From contig JBBRYE010000117.1 in assembly GCA_038237895.1 (NCBI GenBank), forward strand, positions 1-11,846: a stretch of 11,846 bases of DNA, written 5' to 3'. The notes beneath the pieces are model-generated. The model searched no databases. It was given only the letters and a program-made list of their open reading frames with translations, and was not told the origin of the DNA. Shown here in pieces: positions 1 through 6,677 of this stretch; position 1 is the first letter of the stretch; each line of letters begins with the position of its first letter. The DNA comes from Pseudopedobacter sp038237895. GTDB taxonomy: Bacteria; Bacteroidota; Bacteroidia; Sphingobacteriales; Sphingobacteriaceae. The translations under genes and the position numbers were made by a program.

Positions 1-654
1 ATAAGTACTCTTATTTTTAAGATTTATAGTTTTCCAACTTTTATCTTTCAACCCGTTTGTATATTCTCCCTCAATAATTTCATCATTATCTGCAAACATT
101 TTAAACTTACCGTTTCCGTAAATATCAAGAAAATGATTACCTAAAGAATCATTTATTTCCACCACCTTTTCAAAGTATTTAGGTGTTACAGATTCTAGGT
201 TAACCTTTTGCTCAACATTACTGGTTTTATCAAAATAGGGTGTTACTAATTGGCTATTTATTTTTTTCTTTAATTGTTTATTGGCATAATAGTAATTAGA
301 TATCCCATTTAAGGTACCGTTGATATAATTTTCTTCGGCATATAGGTTGCCGTTTTTATAGTAACTAAGTACTTTTCCATGATACTTAGGCATTAACTGA
401 ATAGTTAATGAATTACCTGTTTTTTTTAAAGATTTATCTAAAAAGTATTCTTTAACACTATAGAGATCTTCATTGCTTTTCTCTGTAGAAATAGTTCGGA
501 TGTAATCTGCGCTATCTCTTGAGCTTACTCTTTTTTCATTAATAGGAAAGCTATCATTTGTTTTTTTTAAATAAAAAGTTTTAATTGATTTCGATTCTTG
601 GCTGTGAGCCATTATAGAGCAAACAAAAATTAAAAGGGTAAAAAGTAGTTTCAT
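1..654 (-). CDS. Secreted MORN-variant repeat protein, 3' part missing
   Basis: An open frame of 218 codons reads leftward from ATG at 654 to the window edge without a stop, so the C-terminus is missing. The first 19 residues (MKLLFTLLIFVCSIMAHSQ) are a typical signal peptide ending in SQ, so the protein is probably periplasmic or surface-exposed. Two stretches resemble MORN-variant (YwqK-like) repeats: residues about 97-123 (SYYKNGNLYAEENY followed by INGTLNG) and about 176-207 (DIYGNGKFKMF, then EGEYTNGLKDKSW). In Bacteroidota such proteins are common and mostly uncharacterised; some carry a further C-terminal domain, which cannot be seen here. It is transcribed away from the GH43 operon and has no evident link to it. 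The reading frame and signal peptide are clear; the family assignment is moderate and the function unknown. Confidence 0.72.
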   Translation of the reverse strand, partial: MKLLFTLLIFVCSIMAHSQESKSIKTFYLKKTNDSFPINEKRVSSRDSADYIRTISTEKSNEDLYSVKEYFLDKSLKKTGNSLTIQLMPKYHGKVLSYYKNGNLYAEENYINGTLNGISNYYYANKQLKKKINSQLVTPYFDKTSNVEQKVNLESVTPKYFEKVVEINDSLGNHFLDIYGNGKFKMFADNDEIIEGEYTNGLKDKSWKTINLKNKSTY

Positions 655-694
655 TTTTAGGTTTATTGGTTATTGTAAGCTTTCAATTTAAATC

Positions 695-852
695 AGCTAG
701 TGTTTTTTATATCAAGCTAGTGCGAGCTTGTAGCTCGTACCATTAAATTAAAATTACTTACTTGGTTTTTATTCGGCAACCTGCTCTGTTCTGTAAATTT
801 TCAGAGAGATTATTTATTGTTACTAACCATATAGTACAGGATGGCTTTAGCC
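695..852. repeat. Intergenic region with REP-like palindromes
   Basis: The 274-bp gap between the divergent genes (655-928) has no credible ORF. It holds a hairpin at 720-740 (arms GTGCGAGC and GCTCGTAC, loop TTGTA, one G-T pair), a second palindrome at 843-852 (GGCT-TT-AGCC), and a direct repeat AGCTAGTG at 695-702 and 715-722. GC-rich palindromes like these stand out in AT-rich surroundings and resemble REP or short non-autonomous elements mobilised by Y1 (RAYT-type) transposases in Bacteroidota. No transposase is present. The palindromes are seen directly; the mobile-element reading is inference. The promoters of both flanking genes must lie in 655-928, but I could not identify a convincing TTG/TAnnTTTG pair. 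Confidence 0.4.
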
Positions 853-928
853 TAATTATATTTTAAATTCGAAACTATAAACCAGGACCAGCTTCCTTTA
901 TAAATTTTTACACCTATATTTTAATTAA

Positions 929-2254
929 ATGAAAAAGATTTTTTTATTATTTCTCTTTACATCTTATTGTCTTTTTTCTAACGCTCAAAATCCAATAGCC
1001 AAAGGTTACGCCGACCCTGCAATGCAGGTTTTTAATGGAAAAATGTATATGGCCATAGGGAAAGATTTAGGGCCTAATGTTACAAAATTTCAAATGCCAT
1101 CTTGGCGTATCATATCTTCAACAGATTTGCGTAACTGGAAAGTAGAAAGTGATATCAACCCTAAAGACACTTTTCTTGGGGAAGGCTATATGGGATGTTG
1201 GGCCGCAGACATTACTTCACACAATGGAAAATATTATTTTTATTTTTCCCTTTATGGAGAAGCTACTGGGGTTTTAGAAGCCAATAATCCAGGCGGGCCT
1301 TATATAGATGTTTTGAAAAAACCCTTACTTCCGAAAGAAATGTCTATAAATTATGAGTATGACCCCACTGCGTTTACAGATAAAGACGGGAAAAAGTACA
1401 TAATTTATGGTAGAGACGGAAAATTAAACGGTAACCTCCTTCACTATCAAATAGCAAGTTTAAGTAATGATATGGTTTCTTTGGCAGCAGCACCAAAAGA
1501 TTTACTTACCGATCAGAAATATGGTTTTGGAGGCGAAAATAGAGCCAAAGATCACAGTTACTTTCACTATTATAACGGTAATTACTATTTAAGTTGCGGG
1601 AATGATTACATGTCGTCTAAAAACTTAACTGGCCCGTTTACAAATCCAAGAAAAACTGGTACAGAGCATGGTCATAGTAGCTATTCTGAATTTAACGGAC
1701 AAACTTACCACGCTTGGGAATATACTTGTGTGCCTTACAATAACAGAATGTATCGCCAAGTAATGCTTACCTATTTGCATTATAAAGATAATGGAGATAT
1801 GGTAGATGATCTTGATTTTTTACAAGCAGGCAAATATTATGAAAACGGAGTAGGCAGTTACAGTGCAAAATGGGATAAAATAGAAGCCGAATGGTTTTTT
1901 AAAAAATCAGCAAATGCCTTAAAGAAAGAATCTCCAAACGGCGGCTTTGAAATTCAAAATCTATCCAATAACGATTTCCTTAATTATCCAGCTGTAAAAG
2001 ATTTATCAGCAAATGCAACCATCAATTTTAACCTTTCATCTAAAATAGGCGGTGGTAAGATAGAAATTCGTGAAGGTAGCACCAAAGGAAATTTATTAGG
2101 CACATGTGTTATTCCAAAAACAGACTCTTTCTCAACTTACAAAACAGCATCGTGTAAACTAAAAAATAAAGCTGGCGAAACTGACTTATATTTTGTTTTT
2201 AAAGGTGGCAAAGACGATTTAGTTCACTTAGATTCATATAAATTTTCAAAATAA
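929..2254 (+). CDS. GH43-like glycoside hydrolase with C-terminal CBM6 (copy 1)
   Basis: A 441-aa exported protein with a signal peptide at 1-20 (cleavage after NAQ). Residues about 24-290 form a GH43-type five-bladed propeller: ADPA with the likely base D29, CWAADI and GKYYFYFS (90-107), EYDPT with D145 as probable pKa modulator, then DKDGKKYIIYG and GHSSY with H249. At the usual acid motif (EGPxxxKxxGxYYL) it reads DHSYFHYYNGNYYL, so D208 replaces the expected Glu. Residues about 317-441 are a CBM6: IEAEW at the start, KIEIREG, GTCVIP, DLYFVFKG and a C-terminal HLD. GH43 enzymes act on arabinose- or xylose-containing glycans and galactans; the substrate here is unknown. It is the first gene of a tight operon, 3 bp before copy 2. 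The fold assignment is strong; activity is uncertain because of the acid change. Confidence 0.85.
   Translation: MKKIFLLFLFTSYCLFSNAQNPIAKGYADPAMQVFNGKMYMAIGKDLGPNVTKFQMPSWRIISSTDLRNWKVESDINPKDTFLGEGYMGCWAADITSHNGKYYFYFSLYGEATGVLEANNPGGPYIDVLKKPLLPKEMSINYEYDPTAFTDKDGKKYIIYGRDGKLNGNLLHYQIASLSNDMVSLAAAPKDLLTDQKYGFGGENRAKDHSYFHYYNGNYYLSCGNDYMSSKNLTGPFTNPRKTGTEHGHSSYSEFNGQTYHAWEYTCVPYNNRMYRQVMLTYLHYKDNGDMVDDLDFLQAGKYYENGVGSYSAKWDKIEAEWFFKKSANALKKESPNGGFEIQNLSNNDFLNYPAVKDLSANATINFNLSSKIGGGKIEIREGSTKGNLLGTCVIPKTDSFSTYKTASCKLKNKAGETDLYFVFKGGKDDLVHLDSYKFSK
1841..2251 (+). repeat. CBM6-coding direct repeat, partner at 3182-3592
   Basis: The last 137 codons of copies 1 and 2 align without a gap at a spacing of 1341 bp. 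Across the CBM6 itself about 85% of residues match by eye, with long identical nucleotide stretches (for example around KKSANALKKESPNGGFEIQN and NYPAVKDLSANATINFNLSS). The catalytic domains of the same two genes are clearly more diverged. The corresponding part of copy 3 (about 4563-4973) is only about 70% identical in protein. This is a likely substrate for recombination or the trace of a past gene conversion. Confidence 0.75.
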
Positions 2255-2257
2255 AAC

Positions 2258-3595
2258 ATGAAAAAAAATAGGATTATTTATTTATTTATGTTTTTTATGG
2301 GAATTGCTTTTAAATCTTATTCTCAAAACCAGGTATTAAAAGGATGGGCAGATCCAGCATTAAAAGTTTGGAATGGTAAGCTTTATTTATCAGTTGGCAA
2401 GGATAGTATAGTTAAGGAGGGTGGTTTTTATATGAACCATTGGGCTCTTTTTTCTACTACCGATTTATTAAACTGGAAAATGGAAACTGAAATTTGGCCC
2501 AATAAAACTTATTTAGGTAATAATTTTACAGGATGTTTTGCAACAGATATTACTTTTTCTAAAGGGAAATATTATTTCTACTTTTCAGGTTATACAAATG
2601 CAACAGGTGTTTTAGTAGCCGATAAGCCTAACGGTCCTTATGTAGATGTGCTGAAGAAACCCGTTTTACCAAAGGGTTTAGTGCCCGGCAATGAATCTTA
2701 CGATCCTACCATTTTTACAGATGATGATGGGTTAAGCTATTTAATTTTTGGTTTAGATGGAAATAATAAAAATGGGATAAAACATTATCAAATTGTAAAA
2801 CTAAACCCAGATATGGTGTCTTTGGCAGAAGCACCCAGAAGTTTAATTACAGCTTCTGAATATGGATTGGGGATGGCTAATCTTACGCCAGATCATAATT
2901 ACTTTCACAAAAGAAATGGCATATACTATTTAAGTTGTGGGGCTAAATATGTAACATCTAAAAACGTATATGGCCCATTTAGTGAAGTTAAAAATGCTGG
3001 TTTATCGTACAACCATACTGCTTTTTTTAATTTTAACGGACAGGAATATCATGCCTATAATACACCAGTAAATCTTTCAAAAACTCCGTATTTCCGCCAA
3101 ATAAATATTACCTACTTAAATTATAAGGATAATGGCGATATGGTTGATGATATGAATTTTGCTGTTGGAGGTAAATATTATGAAAATGGAGTAGGTAGTT
3201 ACAGTGCAAAATGGGATACCATACAAGCTGAATGGTTTTTTAAAAAATCAGCAAATGCTTTAAAGAAAGAATCTCCAAACGGAGGCTTTGAAATTCAAAA
3301 CCTAAAAAATGACGATTTCCTTAATTATCCTGCCGTAAAAGATTTATCAGCAAATGCAACAATCAATTTTAACCTTTCATCAAAATTTAAAGGGGGTAAA
3401 ATAGAAATTCGCGAAGGCAGTATTAACGGTAATTTATTAGGCACATGTGTTATCCCAAAAACAGGTTCTTTTACAACTTACAAAACAGCATCGTGTAAAC
3501 TAAAAAATAAATCAGGCGAAACTGATTTATACTTTGTTTTTAAAGGTGCAGAAAAGGATCTATTACATTTAGATGGTTTCAATTTTAATAAATAG
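2258..3595 (+). CDS. GH43-like glycoside hydrolase with C-terminal CBM6 (copy 2)
   Basis: A 445-aa paralogue of its neighbours with a signal peptide ending near residue 23 (SYSQ). The GH43 landmarks are ADPA (D32), CFATDI and GKYYFYFS (93-110), SYDPT (D149), DDDGLSYLIFG and the altered acid motif DHNYFHKRNGIYYL (D212). It is the most diverged catalytic domain of the three. The GHxSY/GHASY motif of copies 1 and 3 is NHTAF here, the following YHxWE(Y/F)TC has become YHAYNTP, and the loop after the second Asp (NNKNGIKHYQ) differs. The CBM6 (about 321-445) is nearly the same as in copy 1. It starts 3 bp after copy 1 and ends 7 bp before copy 3. It may have a different specificity from its sisters or be mainly a binding protein. 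Confidence 0.83.
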   Translation: MKKNRIIYLFMFFMGIAFKSYSQNQVLKGWADPALKVWNGKLYLSVGKDSIVKEGGFYMNHWALFSTTDLLNWKMETEIWPNKTYLGNNFTGCFATDITFSKGKYYFYFSGYTNATGVLVADKPNGPYVDVLKKPVLPKGLVPGNESYDPTIFTDDDGLSYLIFGLDGNNKNGIKHYQIVKLNPDMVSLAEAPRSLITASEYGLGMANLTPDHNYFHKRNGIYYLSCGAKYVTSKNVYGPFSEVKNAGLSYNHTAFFNFNGQEYHAYNTPVNLSKTPYFRQINITYLNYKDNGDMVDDMNFAVGGKYYENGVGSYSAKWDTIQAEWFFKKSANALKKESPNGGFEIQNLKNDDFLNYPAVKDLSANATINFNLSSKFKGGKIEIREGSINGNLLGTCVIPKTGSFTTYKTASCKLKNKSGETDLYFVFKGAEKDLLHLDGFNFNK

Positions 3596-3602
3596 CGTAC
3601 AA

Positions 3603-4976
3603 ATGAAAAAATTTCAAGTATTTTTTACAGTAGTTTTCCTGTGGTGCATAAACAGTTATGCACAAAACCCAATATTAAAAGGATTTGCCGACCCCGCTTT
3701 AACCGTTCATGAAGGCAAAGTGTATATGTTGGTGGGTAAAGATAAAGGCCCAAACGAAAAGAATTTTATCATGCCTTACTGGGCCATATATTCCTCATCA
3801 GATTTATTAATGTGGAAACAAGAATGTATCATCGATCCTAAAGATACTTACTTAGGAGCCGGATACGATTATTGCTGGGCAGGAGATATTGCTTTTAAAA
3901 ACAACAAAGTATACGTTTATTTCTCAGAACACGGTGAAGCATCTGGTGTAGTGGTAGCCGATAAGCCAAGTGGCCCATTTGTAGATGTTTTAAATAAAGC
4001 CATGCTTCCCAAAGAAATGTCTATCAATAAAGAATATGACCCTACTTTTTTTAAAGATGACGACGGTAGTAGTTATTTAATTTTTGGCAGAGACGGCAGG
4101 CTAGGGAATAATCTTTTACATTTCCAATTAGCCAAATTAAATCCAGATATGATTTCATTGGCCGAGTCTCCTCATGATTTGATAACTTCTATGCCAAATG
4201 GTTTTGGTACTATTTTACAAAAAAAGAAAGCAGACGGAGTAGGGGTAGACTCAGTTTTTATAGCTCAAGACCATCAGTATTTTCATAAATATAATGGTAT
4301 TTATTACTTGAGTAGAGATGTGGAGTACGAAACCTCTACCAATATTTTAGGGCCTTACAGCAATCGTAGAAAGGTAGGTGAAAATAGAGGTCATGCTAGT
4401 TATAATCAATTTAACGGACAAACTTATCATACCTGGGAATTTACTTGCGAGCCTTTTGGAAATAGGGTATATCGACAAGTGATGATGACTTATTTACATT
4501 ACAAAGATAATGGTGATATGGTGAGCGACCCTAATTTTATACAAACTGGAAAATATTATAGTAATGGAGTGGGGAGTTACAGTGCCCAATGGGATAAGAT
4601 TGAAAGTGAATGGTATTTTAAAAAATCGGCTAATGCTTTAAAAAAAGAATGCCCTAACGGCGGCTTTGAAATTCAAAACCTAACAAATAATTCATTTTTA
4701 AACTTTCCGCATTTTAAAAATTTAAAAGCGAATGCAATTATTAACTTTTATCTATCATCAGAAAACACAAATGGTAAAATAGAAATTAGGAAAGGGGGCA
4801 TAAAAGGCGAATTGTTAGGTACTTGTATCATACCTAAAACAGGTTCTTTTAAAAAATATCAAAAGGTATCTTGCAAATTAAAAAATACTGATGCTGAGGT
4901 AGATTTATATTTTGTTTTTAAGGGAGAAGATAAGGAATTAGCCAGATTAGATTGGTTTAACTTTAATAGGATATGA
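3603..4976 (+). CDS. GH43-like glycoside hydrolase with C-terminal CBM6 (copy 3)
   Basis: I chose the ATG at 3603 (457 aa) over an in-frame ATG at 3573. The later start gives a clean signal peptide (MKKFQVFF... to SYAQ, about 21 residues) like its sisters and leaves a 7-bp gap, whereas the earlier one would overlap copy 2. Landmarks are ADPA (D30), CWAGDI (91-96), EYDPT (D146), DDDGSSYLIFG, the altered acid motif DHQYFHKYNGIYYL (D223), GHASY (H264) and the CBM6 at about 331-457. About 14-16 extra residues at roughly 207-222 (rich in Lys, Gly and Val) precede the DH motif and are absent from copies 1 and 2. Its catalytic domain is closest to copy 1 and its CBM6 is the most diverged. The stop codon overlaps the next start in ATGA, suggesting translational coupling. 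Confidence 0.85.
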   Translation: MKKFQVFFTVVFLWCINSYAQNPILKGFADPALTVHEGKVYMLVGKDKGPNEKNFIMPYWAIYSSSDLLMWKQECIIDPKDTYLGAGYDYCWAGDIAFKNNKVYVYFSEHGEASGVVVADKPSGPFVDVLNKAMLPKEMSINKEYDPTFFKDDDGSSYLIFGRDGRLGNNLLHFQLAKLNPDMISLAESPHDLITSMPNGFGTILQKKKADGVGVDSVFIAQDHQYFHKYNGIYYLSRDVEYETSTNILGPYSNRRKVGENRGHASYNQFNGQTYHTWEFTCEPFGNRVYRQVMMTYLHYKDNGDMVSDPNFIQTGKYYSNGVGSYSAQWDKIESEWYFKKSANALKKECPNGGFEIQNLTNNSFLNFPHFKNLKANAIINFYLSSENTNGKIEIRKGGIKGELLGTCIIPKTGSFKKYQKVSCKLKNTDAEVDLYFVFKGEDKELARLDWFNFNRI

Positions 4977-5827
4977 AAATTATAAAATTTGTTTCATTTT
5001 TTTTGGCGATAGCTACAACCGCAACTGCACAAAATTCTAAAACACTTAACCTGTTTAACGGCAAAAATTTAGCAGGTTGGCAAACCTATTTAGCCATTCC
5101 TCATTCATCAGTTAATGTTAATTTACCTAAAAATGAAGTGGGTGAATACCAGAACCCTATAGGCTTTGATAAAGATCCATTAAACGTTTTTACAGTAGTT
5201 ACAGAAGATGGAAAACAAGCCATAAAAGTTACCGGTGAAGTTTTTGGTCATATTAGAACAACTGCTGAGTATGAGAATTTTCATTTAAGCCTAAAATTTA
5301 AATGGGGTAAAATTAAATATGCTCCTCGACAAGATAAAAAGAGAGATGCCGGTTTATTATACCACAGTATAGGTTTGCCAAGTAAAACAGCACCCTGGTC
5401 TCAATCTCAGGAATGCCAGATACAGGAAGGTGATTGTGGCGATTATTATGTAATTGGTGGTTCCAGTATTGACGTAAAGGCAGATACTACAAGCATGCCC
5501 TATCATTACAAACCTGATGGCGTTTTAACCACGTTTGATCTAGCTTTAAAAAGAGGCAGTTGTAAACGCATTTCCGATTTTGAAAACCCATACGGGCAAT
5601 GGAATACGATAGAAATTTATACCATAGGCGATAAAAGTATTCACTTGGTTAACGGAAAAGTAGTGATGGTTTTGCAAAACAGTAAAATGAGAAATCCCGA
5701 TGGTTCTAAAGCACCTTTAACAAAGGGAAAGATTCAATTACAGAGTGAAGGAGCAGAGATTTATTACAGCGATATACAACTCCAAAACATAAAAGAATTT
5801 CCAAAAGAACTCCAGAAATTATTTTAA
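4973..5827 (+). CDS. Secreted DUF1080 protein (3-keto-glycoside hydrolase-type)
   Basis: A 284-aa protein with a signal peptide at 1-20 (ending in ATAQ) followed by one DUF1080 jelly-roll domain. Its hallmarks are LFNGKNLAGW (27-36), YENFHLSLKFKW (100-111), RDAGLLYH (124-131, equivalent to the NSG-type strand), QECQIQEGDCGDYY (146-159), QWNTIEIY (209-216), LVNGKVV (225-231) and GKIQLQSEGAEIYYSDIQL (252-270). Members of this family hydrolyse or eliminate 3-keto-glycosides made by Gfo/Idh/MocA dehydrogenases. One such dehydrogenase lies two genes downstream, which supports that role. The start overlaps the previous stop by 4 bp (ATGA), tying its translation to the GH43 genes. The natural glycoside is unknown. 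The family is certain; the exact reaction is inferred. Confidence 0.88.
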   Translation: MKIIKFVSFFLAIATTATAQNSKTLNLFNGKNLAGWQTYLAIPHSSVNVNLPKNEVGEYQNPIGFDKDPLNVFTVVTEDGKQAIKVTGEVFGHIRTTAEYENFHLSLKFKWGKIKYAPRQDKKRDAGLLYHSIGLPSKTAPWSQSQECQIQEGDCGDYYVIGGSSIDVKADTTSMPYHYKPDGVLTTFDLALKRGSCKRISDFENPYGQWNTIEIYTIGDKSIHLVNGKVVMVLQNSKMRNPDGSKAPLTKGKIQLQSEGAEIYYSDIQLQNIKEFPKELQKLF

Positions 5828-5843
5828 TTAACAAAAAGCAATT

Positions 5844-6572
5844 ATGAAAAAGGCTTTATTCAGCGTTATTTTAATGGCAATTATGATGAGTTGTTCTACT
5901 ACTCAAAAAATTAATCTAAGGAAAAAAATATTAGTTTTTTCTGCTACTAAAGGTGCAAGGCATAAATCTATAGCTCAAGGAAAATTAGCGCTTATTAATA
6001 TTGGTTTAAAAAATAATTGGCTGGTTGATACAACAGAACTTTCTACTGACTTTACTCCAGATAAATTGAAGAACTACGAAGTAGTAGTTTTTTTAAACAC
6101 TACTGGAAATGTTTTTACTGAAGATCAAAAAGCTGCATTTGTACAATACATACAAAATGGTGGCAGCTTTGTAGGTATTCATTCTGCTAGTGATACAGAA
6201 AAAGAATGGCCATGGTATAATAATTTGGTAGGTGGTATCTTCGCAAATCATCCAAAACCTCAAATAGCTACTTATCACGTAGTTTCAAAAAATCATCCTT
6301 CAGTAGCATTTATGCCAGATACTGTTTCTAGAATGGAAGAGATTTATAATCTTAAATCATTTAAAAAAGATTTAGTGAAAGTATTGATTACTGTTGATGA
6401 AAAAAGCTATACTGGAGGCAATATGGGCACAAGTCACCCAATAGCTTGGTACCACAATTTTGATGGAGGTAAAGCATTTTACACCGCTTGGGGGCATTCA
6501 CCAGAAGCTTATAATGAAACCATATTTTTAAATCATATAACAGGTGCCTTAAAATGGGCAATAGATAATTAA
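5844..6572 (+). CDS. ThuA-like domain lipoprotein
   Basis: A 242-aa protein with a lipoprotein signal (lipobox MMSC, lipidated Cys17), so it is probably anchored in a membrane facing the periplasm. Residues about 28-240 form a ThuA fold (class I glutamine amidotransferase-like): KILVFSATKGARHKS, VVVFLNTTGNVFTEDQ (80-95), GGSFVGIHSASD (106-117), HPIAWYH (198-204), GGKAFYTAWGH (208-218) and LNHITGALKWA (229-239). In rhizobia ThuA works with ThuB, a Gfo/Idh/MocA dehydrogenase, in metabolism of trehalose and related disaccharides through 3-keto derivatives; its own reaction is not well settled. Here a Gfo/Idh/MocA gene follows directly and DUF1080 precedes by 16 bp, so the same type of chemistry is likely outside the cytoplasm. 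Confidence 0.88.
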   Translation: MKKALFSVILMAIMMSCSTTQKINLRKKILVFSATKGARHKSIAQGKLALINIGLKNNWLVDTTELSTDFTPDKLKNYEVVVFLNTTGNVFTEDQKAAFVQYIQNGGSFVGIHSASDTEKEWPWYNNLVGGIFANHPKPQIATYHVVSKNHPSVAFMPDTVSRMEEIYNLKSFKKDLVKVLITVDEKSYTGGNMGTSHPIAWYHNFDGGKAFYTAWGHSPEAYNETIFLNHITGALKWAIDN

Positions 6573-6677
6573 ATTAAGAAATCTTAATGATTTAGGTGAA
6601 ATTCAAATGCTAATGGATATTAAATAAATTTAAATCATTTAATTCTTCAAGAAGATTAACAAAAAAGACTTTTAAAA
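6573..6677. other. AT-rich spacer with two small palindromes
   Basis: This 105-bp gap is the longest inside the gene run. It contains ATTAAGA-AA-TCTTAAT at 6573-6588, immediately after the ThuA stop codon, and TCTTC-AA-GAAGA at 6644-6655, about 22 bp before the next start. The first has no following T-run and is weak, so it is not a convincing terminator. It might be a processing or attenuation site that lets the oxidoreductase be expressed differently from the upstream genes. No promoter was recognised. Confidence 0.3.

Noticed and set aside
853..928. A promoter for the GH43 operon.
   Set aside because: Several T/A-rich boxes exist, but none pairs a TTG with a TAnnTTTG at an acceptable distance, so a site call would be a guess.
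3573..3602. An earlier in-frame ATG for the third GH43 gene.
   Set aside because: It would add MVSILINSVQ before a standard signal peptide and overlap the previous gene by 23 bp; the ATG at 3603 matches the N-termini of both paralogues.
6573..6588. The hairpin after the ThuA gene as a terminator.
   Set aside because: It has a 7-bp stem of mostly A-T pairs and no following T-run; the downstream gene fits the same pathway.
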